Notes: generated by a model not told the origin, from the sequence alone. A DNA stretch of 17,690 nt from Zelonia costaricensis (GCA_030849075.1 JASAOO010003024.1:1-17690), one strand, 5' to 3'; numbered from the stretch's first letter, positions 8,205-17,083 are shown. Numbers and translations: made by a program.

Positions 8205-9280
8205 GAAGGGCGGCAGACCGTGGCCCCCCCCTCCCCCCGCGACCCCCGACGGTGGGATGAGGCACAGATTGTGAGCCGGAGCGACTCTGCGTCCCCAAGC
8301 AGGCACGCCGCACGACGACGAGGAAAGGAAGCAGCGCACAGGCGACAGCGAAAACAGGGGGGGGGAAAGAGGAGGAGGAGATCTGGTCCTGGCCGAAGGG
8401 CCTGCTCACAGGAGTGTTGGCGAGACGGGGGAGCGCAACGAAACGTCGTCGCAGTTAACTTGCCACATGTGGATTGGTGTGCATGCGTGTGTGTGTGGAG
8501 GGGTGGGGTGGGGGGAGGAGGAGTTGGAGAGCGCGTGCGTACGGCAGGGGCCCGGCCGTGTGAGCAGCTTATGTGTCTGTGTGTCTCTACTTCATTCGTC
8601 CCGATCTCCCATTCATCCCAGTCGCTGGAGAGAGGGCGGGGGGGGGCTGAGGTGCCCACTGCGGAGTCGGGGCCCAGCCATGACGCGTCGATGGGCCAGC
8701 GAGGAAAGGAAGAAAAGCGGAAGAGGGGGGAGGGGGCGACAGGTCAGACGGNCAGACGGGGAGGCGGCGAGGATGCCATCACATATGCTGCATGAAGTGA
8801 GAAATGAGCTGGCGTCGCCGACGGTGGTTGTGGTGCCGCTCCCTGCGGCTGCGACCCCGTGACGTACCACTCTGGCTTGCTGCAGACGCATACTTGAGCT
8901 GGTGACGGAAGGCACCGGGGGGAGGGAGGGGGGGGGGGGACCGGTGCATCGCGCAGACACCACATCAGAACCCTCCTTACTTTTATCGAGTTTTGCCTCC
9001 TTTCTTGTCCGATTCTGGCGGCGCTTCACCGCTTCGTCCAAGCCGAGCGATTTGAGTGCGGTGTACCGTGATTGGGCTGGGAGGGCAGGGGGCCGTGACG
9101 GGAGCGGCGGATGCTCGGCGTGTGCGGGGCTGCGAGGGGAGCTGAGAAGGGGGGATGGGGGGAGGGAGGGGAGAAGGGCTCAGTCACAGCCCACCACGGA
9201 GCCGCCTCGTTGTGCGAGTCTGACGCCTCCACCCCCCCCCACCGTCCTTCACAGCCCTCATCCCTCGTCCTCGACGTCCA

Positions 9281-10834
9281 TCACGCCAGCTTGCGCACAA
9301 AGGCGCACATCATCTGCCAGAGCTGGGCATCGAAGCCGAGGTTGACGTCGATGCACAGCCGCCGGGCACGCAGGTACGTGAGCACCACATCTACAAGACG
9401 ACGCGCGGTCTTGTCGCACTGCTGCTGCTGCTTCGGTTGGTGGGGCGATGACGCGGTGTCCTCATCGGCGTGTGTGCCGCGGTACAACCACATCCACTCC
9501 TGCAGGAGGAAGGCTGCGACAAAGCTGACGGAGCGCGACTTGCCGGCCTGGCAGTGCACCGCCACGCACGGCGCCACCGCCGCGGGAGGCGCCCCGGCTG
9601 TGATAATGCGCTGGTGCCGCGCCTGCAGCCACGCCCGGCCCTGCGGGTTCGCGGCGAGGCCGAGAACGGCGTGGATGAGGAGCGTCGTCATGGGTGTGTA
9701 GTGGGCCATGCGCACACCGGGGGAGTCCAGGATGGGCACCGTCAGGCGCCAGAAGAGGAAGCGCTGCGACTGCGCGGGGTCGGCGGGAGGCGCGTCCGCC
9801 GCAGCCGCTGCCTCCTCCTGCAGCAGCACTGCCTGCATCGCCGCCACGTACGGGGCCCAGTCGGCTGGGGTGCAGCTCGCCGGCACCTCCGCCGCGGCAC
9901 CGGGCCGGAGCCGGAGCGACGAGGGCTTGCGAGACGGGGAGGACTCTGGGGAGAGAGGAGAGAGCCACGCCGCGATGGCCTGTACCGCCGACGCACGCCC
10001 TCCCTTCACGCCGCCTGCGCTGCCCTCCCCCTCCTCTTCTTCGCGATCGACACACACGCCTGCTGCGACGGCAGCAGCGGCGCACACGCGCTTGCACATG
10101 TCGGTGAGAGGGAAGTTGGCGAGGGGATGTGCCTCGGGCTCCGCCGACGCGGCAGGACTCGGGACAGCACGCACCGGGGCCCCACCAGGAGACGGGCGCA
10201 GGCGACGCGACACTGCCCCCGCTGCAGGGCTGCGACGGGGCTGTGTGGCTGCGGCGAGCAGCTCCAGCCGCGGCGCCACGACGCCCTTGGTAGGGCACAC
10301 CCGCACAACGAGGACGAGATGCTGCTGCGGCTGCGCAGGCGCCGGACCACTCACAGCGCCACCCAACGCTGCCGCCGGTCCGCTCTCGATGAAGGGCGAG
10401 GTGGGTGAGGAGGAGGCGGGAGTGCTGCTCGTCGTGGCGCGGCTCAGCCGGCGCGCCAGCTCGTGCATGTCCGCGCCGATGTCCGCGTAGGAGCCGAGGT
10501 AAAGCCCAGGCACAATCTCGTTTGGCCGGAAGCTACGCGGAAGCGGCGCCGGCAGCCGAGGTGGAAAGTCAGAGAGGTACGTGGACGCTGCCGCCACGAC
10601 GGGCGAGGGCGCGTTTGTCGAGCTGCTTGGGAGGCTGCCACTATTGCTGTTGGTGGTGACTCCGAGGTTGATGCTGCTGCTGCCACGGCGGTGCTTCTCG
10701 TCTCCCACGCTGCCGCCCCACGTACGCAAGAAGGACTGCAGCGAGGCGACGAGGTCGTCAAGCGCGTTGCTGTTCGCTTCGCGCGGAGGTGCGTCTAGGG
10801 CTGCCCCGCCGCTCTCTCCTGAGGTGTCCGCCAT
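9281..10834 (-). CDS. Dual-specificity protein phosphatase-like protein with a split catalytic domain
   Basis: This is a 517-residue cysteine-dependent phosphatase. The domain opens with EIVPGLYLGSYADI (residues 106-119), the usual N-terminal strand of dual-specificity phosphatases. The P-loop is VHCQAGKSRS (426-435), with nucleophile C428 and phosphate-binding R434. D370 in PILDSPGV is the probable general acid. The C-terminal end (RRLCIDVNLGFDAQLW, 491-506) matches the R-P-x-I-x-P-N-x-GF-xx-QL ending of the family. The GLYLG motif and the P-loop are about 317 residues apart against roughly 80 in ordinary members, so some 235 residues are inserted, mostly Ala/Pro/Ser-rich with an acidic run at 264-270. 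The N-terminal ~95 residues are disordered. No signal peptide or membrane segment is seen. ATG 10834 has A at -3 and G at +4. The seven codons upstream in frame would need a GTG start, so it is preferred. Activity is probable; substrate is unknown. Confidence 0.87.
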   Translation of the reverse strand: MADTSGESGGAALDAPPREANSNALDDLVASLQSFLRTWGGSVGDEKHRRGSSSINLGVTTNSNSGSLPSSSTNAPSPVVAAASTYLSDFPPRLPAPLPRSFRPNEIVPGLYLGSYADIGADMHELARRLSRATTSSTPASSSPTSPFIESGPAAALGGAVSGPAPAQPQQHLVLVVRVCPTKGVVAPRLELLAAATQPRRSPAAGAVSRRLRPSPGGAPVRAVPSPAASAEPEAHPLANFPLTDMCKRVCAAAAVAAGVCVDREEEEGEGSAGGVKGGRASAVQAIAAWLSPLSPESSPSRKPSSLRLRPGAAAEVPASCTPADWAPYVAAMQAVLLQEEAAAAADAPPADPAQSQRFLFWRLTVPILDSPGVRMAHYTPMTTLLIHAVLGLAANPQGRAWLQARHQRIITAGAPPAAVAPCVAVHCQAGKSRSVSFVAAFLLQEWMWLYRGTHADEDTASSPHQPKQQQQCDKTARRLVDVVLTYLRARRLCIDVNLGFDAQLWQMMCAFVRKLA

Positions 10835-10938
10835 GTTCGGTGGATGGCGGGGCACGTGTGCCGTGACGGCGGGGGGTGGGTGGGCGTAGAGGGTGAGGGT
10901 GAAGGTGTGGGGGGGGGGCAGAGGGAAGGAGGTGGGAC
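10821..10938 (-). promoter_or_regulatory. AG-free pyrimidine-rich tract spanning the phosphatase start
   Basis: The minus strand has no AG dinucleotide in this 118-base stretch, most of which is C/T-rich. The flanking AGs are at 10940-10939 (upstream) and 10820-10819 (inside the reading frame, codon 5). The phosphatase start codon lies within the stretch, so the usual 'first AG after the tract' rule would place splicing inside the gene. The real acceptor is probably AG 10939 or one further upstream. Confidence 0.45.
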
Positions 10939-11946
10939 CTTCAAGCGGTGGGAGCCTGTGCTAGGCGAGGACGGCGCAGGGGAGCGAGGAGGCGGTGATG
11001 CGTCGTAGAGGTCAAGGTGAGGCACATACAAGACGGTTTCTCTCTCGTGTGCGTCGCATGAAGGGTGCATTCGAAGTTGAGTGTCGGCCCCGACGTGGGG
11101 GAAGGGCGGAGGTTCAGTGGACGGACCAGCAGCTGCGTGGGGTGCGTTGGCCTAACGCAGAGGGGACCGCTTCGCCGATTCGCCTCGTCGCCCACCCTCT
11201 CACGACGCGGGCTGGCCACTGCGTGAGGCACTCCGGCGCGGAGGGGTGGGTGGGTGGCGGCTATGCACGAAGCTGGCGGGCGTGTTGGTCCTTCGTGTCT
11301 CTCTGCTCGAGGGTGCCTCCGTCTTCTCCCTATTCTGTTGCTGCCGGTTGCGTGCTGGCAGCGGGAGAAACTAGGATTCCACAGGAGCGGCGTCCGATTG
11401 GGGGGGGGGTATGGGGTGCAAGGGCGAAGAGGAAACCTACAGTGGGGGGGGGGAGGAGGAGAACGGTGGGACATGGTGTGTGTGTGTGTGTCTGTATGTA
11501 CACGTACACATACTCAGAAGAACCAGCAGCGCCCGGCTCCACATGTCTCCCGCCTCCGCAAAACACACACACACACAAGTACATATGTGCGTCGATCTCA
11601 CATCACGCAGGTCAGCGCTGATGGGAGACGGACACGCACGGCACACGAAATGAGAAGAAGCAGCAAGGGACATCAGACGCCTTCCGCCCTTTGCGAGCGC
11701 AGCGCGAAGACGATTTGTGGGCACCGCTTCATAAGAGTTGCTGACGCACGCCACACATGGCAGAGGCAGATTGAAGGACTTCGCATGCTCGCAACGCCAA
11801 CGGGGTGGGGGCGGGGGGAAGGAGCGGAGGAGCGGAGGAACGCAGGGCGTGAGTGTGAAAGAAGATTGGAGGGGGGCGCGGAGGGGTGGGGAGGTCAGCC
11901 GATCGGTGCGACAGGGGAGCCCATCGTGCGGCTGCAATATATAAGT

Positions 11947-11980
<34 letters not shown>

Positions 11981-12310
11981 ACACACACACTCACACACGC
12001 GCGCGCACATGTGCCGGTCAGACCAAGAGCACATCGAAGGAACGGAAAACACACACTTTCACACAAAGAAGAGGAAGAGAAAGTGGTGAGACACTGGGGT
12101 GCGGGGGGGGGAGGGGGAAAGCATACATCATGCATGTACATAAAGAACTCAAGAGCGGCCGAGGTGGAGGAGTGGGTAGGGCGGGGGTGGTTGGGAGATG
12201 CAGGGAGAGCGACGAAGCCGCCGCGCGGGCCCACAGGGAGTCACTTCTCCCACCCATACACAGGCACACACACACACATAGAAGGACACGCACGGCAGCA
12301 CACGCAGCGG
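10835..12310. other. Spacer between the 1197-residue protein gene and the phosphatase gene
   Basis: No gene is supportable. The left end is the phosphatase upstream tract. The centre has G runs on plus (11400-11409, 11444-11452) and GT/CA repeats near 11476-11508 and 11565-11575. An alternating purine-pyrimidine block lies at 11948-12014. The right end, next to the stop codon at 12311, is CA-rich on plus. TATATAA at 11937-11943 is noted but has no expected role in this transcription system. Frames across the region translate only repeats. Confidence 0.65.
11948..12014. repeat. Alternating purine-pyrimidine block: (CA)n, GT, (AC)5, then CACACACGCGCGCGCACATG
   Basis: The sequence alternates purine and pyrimidine for about 43 bases (11948-11990) and, after one break at 11991, for a further 23 bases including CGCGCGC. 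This is a classic Z-DNA-forming composition and a likely polymorphic microsatellite. Confidence 0.85.
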
Positions 12311-15300
12311 CTACTGCTTACCCGCCTTGGCCGCAGCAGCCCCACCGGTGGGGCCCTTCGACGACGCCAGCGCCTCGCGCAGCACGCGGCGGTGGTAGTA
12401 TGGCTGACCGTCGTACATCAGCACGCCCGACTGACTCGCCGGAGCCGCGCGCTGCTGGTTGGCGCTGCTGTCGCTACGCGGCTGACTGCCACTGTTCACG
12501 GTGTTGCTACCGCTGTGATGAGTGCGGTGCCCGGTGCGGTCGGCGGCCACGGCGGGCAGGGCGCCGGCCTCATCAGCCGGCCGCTTCGACGAGCGCTGCG
12601 CCATCTGCGTGGCGGTGGGGGCGGCAGCAGCCGTGGTGGCCGCGGGTGGCGCGGGTAGCGCCGGGTAGTGCACCTTGGAGGATACCACCACCTGCTGCTG
12701 CTGGTGCTTGTCGCGCCCCTCGTGGCGGTTCTCGATCGCCCGCACGGGGTGCTGGTCGCCCTCCTCGTCATAGCCGCCCTCCTCGTCGTGTGCGTCGATG
12801 AGCGGCGCGCCCGTCAGGGTGTCGTTGTACTCGTCCATGGGGACGTCAGGCCGGCCCAGCCCACCGTGCACCATCATCGCCTCCGACTCTAGGTTGCAGT
12901 AGCGGTAGCGAAGCGGCGCCGTCCCTGCTGCCCGCGCGCTGGCCTGCAGCTCGTGGCTCGTGAGGAGCAGCGGGGTGTACGCGGACCCGGTACCGGCGCG
13001 GCGGGCGCGCTGCTCCTCCTGCAGGGCCCGCAGCCGTCGCTGCCGCTGCCGCTGCTGGGCGTCCCACTCCTGCGTGAAGCAGTAGCCGCCCTGGTACGAG
13101 GCCACGTTGGGGGAGTACGCATCCCGCTGGTAGTGCCGCAGCGACCCCGTGCTGCTGCCGCCGCCACTGCCGCTACGCGTGTGCGTGCGTGGCGTGGACA
13201 TGACAGGCCGACGCGCATGCGTGCGCGTCGTGGTTGTGTTGGCCGACGGCCCGAGTGGGGGCAGGCGGCTAGCACTGTGCTGGTGCTGCGGGTGAGTCAG
13301 CTGCGCGTGCGACTGCGCGAGGCGGGGTGGTGCGCTGTAGCCGAGGCTGCCGCGGGGGGCCAGCGGCCACGTGGTCGCTGCCGTCTTCCCGTGCGTCGCG
13401 GTAGCGTTGGCGCTGTGCACCTGCCGACTGGGGTGGCACTGCGGGCAGATGCCGGCGGCGCACATCCAGCGGTTGACGCCGATGTAGTGCGGTGGCAGAT
13501 TCTCGGGGGCCACGTCGCCGCCGCCGCGACTCGCCGCCCGCGCCGAGGTCCTCTCCTCACTAGTGGCCCACTCCCGCTGCGCCGCGTCGAGGAGGTGCTG
13601 CGAGGTCTGGCAGCCCGCATCGTAGCAGCTGATGTACTCCGAGTTCTCCTCGTCTTCGTCCACGGACTCTTCCACCTCCTCCGTGTCCTCCGGCACGACT
13701 ATGCGCGAAGTGCGAATGCGGTCCAGCTCCACCACACTCGCCTGCACCTGCCGGTGGCCCCCCGTTGAGGTGGATGACGCGGTCGAGGCGAATCGCCCCG
13801 TGCTGGGCTTGCGGAGTGCCGGCTCCAGCGGGTAGCGCGCGTCTGCATACGCCCCCTCTGTAAAGCCCCCGCCCTCCTCTTCCTCTTCGTAGTGCCCCAC
13901 CGCGACGTCGCGCACGTCGTCCGCGTCGAGCTCCTCCTCTTCATCCCCGAGCTCAACGGTGCGGGTGTGAAGCTGCCGCATGGGGTGCGCCTCGTCCACG
14001 GCGCTCATGCGGCGCTGCTGCTGCTGCTGCGCCGCGCCCTTGACGGCCTGCCGGACCGCCGCCACAGGCGTGGCGACCGCGTTCGTCGCTGCCCGCTTGC
14101 TAGGGGAGGCGTTGCTGCTACTGTTGGTGCTGCTGCGCTGGTCGGCGTAGGATGGGTGCCGAGAGGCGTGTGCGTACTGGCGCCGCTTCGGCTGCCCGGC
14201 GACGTCGTGGTCGGTGGAGGGGCGGCGCGGCATTGCGCGGGACGCCATCACGAGGCGCTCCGCCTCCATCGGAGTCGTGGCGGTGGCCTTGTCGTAGGCG
14301 GAGCGGCTGGCACGGCGGCGTCGTGAGTGGGCCTCGCCGTGCGAAACGAGTGCGGCATCTTCGTTCGAGTAGATGAAGTGGCTGACAGCCTTCGCCACCG
14401 TCACGTGCGCGGTGTGCCCCTTCCCCTCCTCCGCCTCCGCCGCCGCGTGGGAGTGAGGCTGGGGGTGGTTCTCGGCTTCCCTGAGGAGCCGCGCCGCCGA
14501 CTGCGCGCTGGTGGCGCTGAGCTGCGACGGGGACGTGACGAGGTCAGCGGTGGGCACGCTGCTACTCGTACTGGTGCGGCGGTGGCGGGCCGCTGCGGCT
14601 GCGGGGGTACCATTGGGCGTCGCGTAGGGGGAGTGCGCGGCTTGCTCGTGCTGGGCGTGGCGGCTGCGCAGCCGGGGGCGGCCGGTCCCCGCCACGGCAG
14701 CGTGGGATGTGCGGCGGCTGCCGTGGTGCGGTTTCCCGGCTTCCTCCTCGTCCCGGTGGTTTTCGAAGGCCTCGTGCGCAACGTGGTGGCTGCCACGGTG
14801 CTTGATCTCGACACGGGCCGGCTCATCGTGCTGCAGCTTCTCCGGACTGGTCGGCCCGCCGTGGATGCTGCCGCGGGCCCGCTGCGGGGCCGTCATCGAC
14901 GCCTCCGGGACCGTGCGCACCGAGGTGCGTCGCGGTCCGGGCTGCGACACGGAGAGGCTGCGCCTTGCGTCGGTGGGACGCGCGGCTTCCTCCTCCTGGT
15001 AGCCGCCCTCGTCGGCGACTTCCACCTCCTCTTCGTCGTGACCGTGGGCAGCTTCCTCGAGGTGGGCGTGCTGGCTGAGCAGGCGCCCGCGGGTACCGAC
15101 CTCCTCGGCGTGGTTCTCGGACTCGTCGTGGGCAACGTGGTGGCTACCACGCTGGGTCACCACCGTGCGCGCCGCCACCTCCTGCTCCTCCTCCGGGTAC
15201 TCGAGCTCACTCTCGTGCTCCTCTGCTGCGGCGCTGCTGTCCTCCGACAGCTCCGGCGCCTCTGCGTCGAGCGCCTCTTCCTCGGCAACGGCGCGCGAGC

Positions 15301-15904
15301 CCTCGTGCGACCGCACCAGCGGGGGCCGCCCGGGGGCATCGCGCGGGGTGTGGTGGTGCGGGCGCAGCGCGGCCGGGAACTCGCTGTTGCTGGTGCCGTT
15401 GCCCAGCCACGTCTCCTCCCCCGCGCCGCCGCTGTGGTGGCGCCGCAGCAGGAGGGCCGTGGCGGTGGGGGACGAGGGCCGGTGCGCCGACGCCCCCCCA
15501 CGCGGGGTGCCCCTCGCTGAGGAGGTCGCGGACGTGGGCGCGGCTGCGGCTGCGGGTACGTCCGTGTCGGTGGCGGTTGCGCTTCCCGCTGCGACCTCCT
15601 GCGGTGCCGCGCTGCCGCTCGTCTTGCGGCCGTCCGCTCCGCCGCTCAGGCCGTTGGCGTCGAGTGGGATGAGGGGAAAGGCAGAGCGCACGCCGCAGAC
15701 CACCGCCGTGCCCGGTATCGCCACGTCGCTGCCGCCCGCCTCCAAGGACGGCGCACTGGGGGCCTGCGAGAGGGACGCCTGGCTGCCCTGCCGCTTCAGC
15801 ATCTCCTGCCGTCGGGTGAGGGAGTTGGTGCGCTCCTGCAGCAGCGGGGTGTGGTGGCGGCGACTGCCTGTGTTGGACACGTGACTGTGGGTGGGCGACG
15901 TCAT
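12311..15904 (-). CDS. Large, mostly disordered protein of unknown function (1197 residues)
   Basis: I do not recognise a family. The start at 15904 is the first ATG in frame, with A at -3; the 36 upstream codons have none. Most of the chain is Ala/Ser/Arg/His/Glu-rich low complexity. The N-terminal 80 residues are basic (RRHHTPLLQERTNSLTRR). A module beginning RGSHHVAH recurs at residues 252 and 370, 118 residues apart, each followed by ENH and then a GR-x-L-x-S-x-HA-xx-E-xx-AAH stretch. Acidic patches occur at about 725-760. Cysteines cluster at C760-x4-C765 and C815-x4-C820-x2-C823, a possible metal site, in the segment of most ordinary composition (about 750-850). A Gln/Arg-rich probable coiled coil follows at about 925-960. 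No signal peptide or membrane segment is seen. Intact reading over 3.6 kb, with codon bias like its neighbours, supports a real gene. The disordered, modular build would suit a scaffold or cytoskeleton-associated protein, but that is a guess. Confidence 0.85.
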   Translation of the reverse strand: MTSPTHSHVSNTGSRRHHTPLLQERTNSLTRRQEMLKRQGSQASLSQAPSAPSLEAGGSDVAIPGTAVVCGVRSAFPLIPLDANGLSGGADGRKTSGSAAPQEVAAGSATATDTDVPAAAAAPTSATSSARGTPRGGASAHRPSSPTATALLLRRHHSGGAGEETWLGNGTSNSEFPAALRPHHHTPRDAPGRPPLVRSHEGSRAVAEEEALDAEAPELSEDSSAAAEEHESELEYPEEEQEVAARTVVTQRGSHHVAHDESENHAEEVGTRGRLLSQHAHLEEAAHGHDEEEVEVADEGGYQEEEAARPTDARRSLSVSQPGPRRTSVRTVPEASMTAPQRARGSIHGGPTSPEKLQHDEPARVEIKHRGSHHVAHEAFENHRDEEEAGKPHHGSRRTSHAAVAGTGRPRLRSRHAQHEQAAHSPYATPNGTPAAAAARHRRTSTSSSVPTADLVTSPSQLSATSAQSAARLLREAENHPQPHSHAAAEAEEGKGHTAHVTVAKAVSHFIYSNEDAALVSHGEAHSRRRRASRSAYDKATATTPMEAERLVMASRAMPRRPSTDHDVAGQPKRRQYAHASRHPSYADQRSSTNSSSNASPSKRAATNAVATPVAAVRQAVKGAAQQQQQRRMSAVDEAHPMRQLHTRTVELGDEEEELDADDVRDVAVGHYEEEEEGGGFTEGAYADARYPLEPALRKPSTGRFASTASSTSTGGHRQVQASVVELDRIRTSRIVVPEDTEEVEESVDEDEENSEYISCYDAGCQTSQHLLDAAQREWATSEERTSARAASRGGGDVAPENLPPHYIGVNRWMCAAGICPQCHPSRQVHSANATATHGKTAATTWPLAPRGSLGYSAPPRLAQSHAQLTHPQHQHSASRLPPLGPSANTTTTRTHARRPVMSTPRTHTRSGSGGGSSTGSLRHYQRDAYSPNVASYQGGYCFTQEWDAQQRQRQRRLRALQEEQRARRAGTGSAYTPLLLTSHELQASARAAGTAPLRYRYCNLESEAMMVHGGLGRPDVPMDEYNDTLTGAPLIDAHDEEGGYDEEGDQHPVRAIENRHEGRDKHQQQQVVVSSKVHYPALPAPPAATTAAAAPTATQMAQRSSKRPADEAGALPAVAADRTGHRTHHSGSNTVNSGSQPRSDSSANQQRAAPASQSGVLMYDGQPYYHRRVLREALASSKGPTGGAAAAKAGKQ

Positions 15905-16144
15905 TCTCCACCGCTGCTCGATGGGCCACCAAAAAGGGTGGTGCGAGGCACAGGCAGCGGCGCGTCGTGGCACAACGCGATCCAGCACCACGCGCAGAAC
16001 GCTGCACCTCAACCAACCTCTTCGGAGGAGAAGACAAGCTCAAGGCGTGCCGTTCTTCTCTTCCCCACAGTTCTTGTCGTCTTGCGAAACGCGGCGCAGG
16101 ACGCACCTGCCGCACGCGCAGCGTAGGAAGGCTATACGGAGTAG

Positions 16145-16200
16145 CTTCGTTCGGAAAGGCGCCGGCGAGGAGGTGCGGGGGGAGGGGGGGGGGGCGTACA
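16145..16200 (-). promoter_or_regulatory. Candidate polypyrimidine tract and trans-splice acceptor for the 1197-residue protein gene
   Basis: On the minus strand a C-rich tract (about 16196-16165) leads to CCGAACGAAG. The AG at 16146-16145 is the first after it, giving a 5' UTR of about 240 nt before the ATG at 15904. Inferred from pattern. Confidence 0.5.
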
Positions 16201-16751
16201 GCTGTGGAGTACCCGCCCGCACAACCACCTGCGGTGAAAGGGGTGGAGGGAGGGAAGGGGACGAGGGATATGGAGAAGGAAGACGGAAGGGCACACCTAG
16301 CCTGCGCGGGAGGGGGAGGGAGGGCGGGGCAGGTGCGAGGGCGTGGTGTGGTCGTGTGGTTGTGTGGTAGGGGGGGGGGAGGGGAGGGTGGGAACGTGAG
16401 CGAAGAGATTCGACTTGTAAAGGGAGCTGTGTTCGCGGTATGGTGACAGCGCACTCCGCTGCGTGTGTGCGTACCGGAGGCGGGCGCAAGGTAGCGTTGG
16501 TGCAACCGCGTAAAAAGGGCAAAGGGAGGAGGAGGGGAAGGAGGCAAGCAGGTGGAAGAGCTGGACTGGAGTTGAGCGTGCCGGGGATCGCGCAGGCGAC
16601 AGCCGGGGAGGGAGCGCATCGGGTCGCGGACGGAAGCTCCAGCCAAGGGCACCGACAGAGACACACAAACACACACACGTCAACAGAGCAGACGCCTGTA
16701 TTCCGCTTGTGGAACTTGAGCTGGACGCTGCAGCGCGTGCGCATCGAGTGA

Positions 16752-16770
16752 CACGTGGCACTCCCACGTG
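16752..16770. repeat. Inverted repeat with two CACGTG cores
   Basis: CACGTGG, a CACTC loop and CCACGTG form a perfect 7-bp stem. It is a small potential hairpin in spacer RNA or DNA. No known trypanosomatid factor is implied. Confidence 0.6.
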
Positions 16771-17083
16771 ATTTGGTTGATAAGGTTTCCACAACGAAAC
16801 GAAGACGACGTGAAGAGTGAGGTGCAGGACACTGCGCTTCCTCCCGGAGAGAGGAGTGGGGGGCGGGGGTGGGGTGGGGAGGGCGAGGGCAGGGGGGGGG
16901 GGAGGCGGACTAGGTGACAAGGGTGGGGAGGGCTGAAGCCAGTTCTACATACAAGCGCCGCAGGTGGTGGGATGGGCAGGAGAGGGTCCGCGCCGGGGAG
17001 GGGGGGGAGGAGGAGGGGGAGGGGGGGGACGACGGCGAGGGGGCTACATCGGGAATTAACGCGTATCGTGAAGACAAAGCGGA

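Larger units (their letters stand above)
7960..8470. mobile_element. Possible degenerate retroposon-like (SIDER-type) segment
   Basis: Leishmania 3' UTRs often carry SIDERs, short extinct retroposons of roughly half a kilobase. This stretch sits in a presumed 3' UTR, has the right size and more complex sequence than its surroundings, and includes a 7-bp hairpin. Parts, such as the stretch around 8290-8345 on the plus strand, look like repeats I associate with Leishmania spacers. I cannot align it to a consensus, see no clear 79-base signature or A-tail, and find no second copy in the window. Boundaries are approximate. Confidence 0.25.
7206..9280. other. Long spacer between the dual-specificity phosphatase and histidine-phosphatase genes
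   Basis: About 2.1 kb without a supportable gene. Next to the phosphatase stop (9195-9280) the plus strand is C/T-rich with a C9 run at 9232-9240. Elsewhere G-rich plus-strand runs dominate, including a GGGGA array at 7989-8014. The stretch about 7600-8470 has more complex sequence with fewer homopolymers and a small hairpin at 8187-8204, and may hold a degenerate repeat element. The n at 8752 lies between two near-identical CAGACGG units. A plus-strand frame at 7690-8085 ends in Gly/Arg runs and has no recognisable domain. Confidence 0.6.

Noticed and set aside
6417..10834. Two neighbouring phosphatase genes read as a functional operon
   Set aside because: The two belong to unrelated folds, and polycistronic units in trypanosomatids do not generally group genes by pathway.
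10835..10855. Seven-codon upstream extension of the phosphatase (start at 10855)
   Set aside because: The codon at 10855 is GTG; the first ATG in frame, at 10834, has a favourable context.
11254..12801. 515-residue plus-strand open frame
   Set aside because: It consists largely of translated CA repeats (HTHTHT) and spacer, then antisense of the 1197-residue gene. No domain is seen.
14327..15520. 397-residue plus-strand open frame opposite the 1197-residue gene
   Set aside because: It covers only part of the opposite gene, has biased Arg/Gly/Leu composition, and runs against the orientation of every supported gene.
15905..16012. 36-codon upstream extension of the 1197-residue protein
   Set aside because: It would need a TTG start. 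The ATG at 15904 is the first in the frame and the predicted splice site at 16145 leaves a normal 5' UTR.
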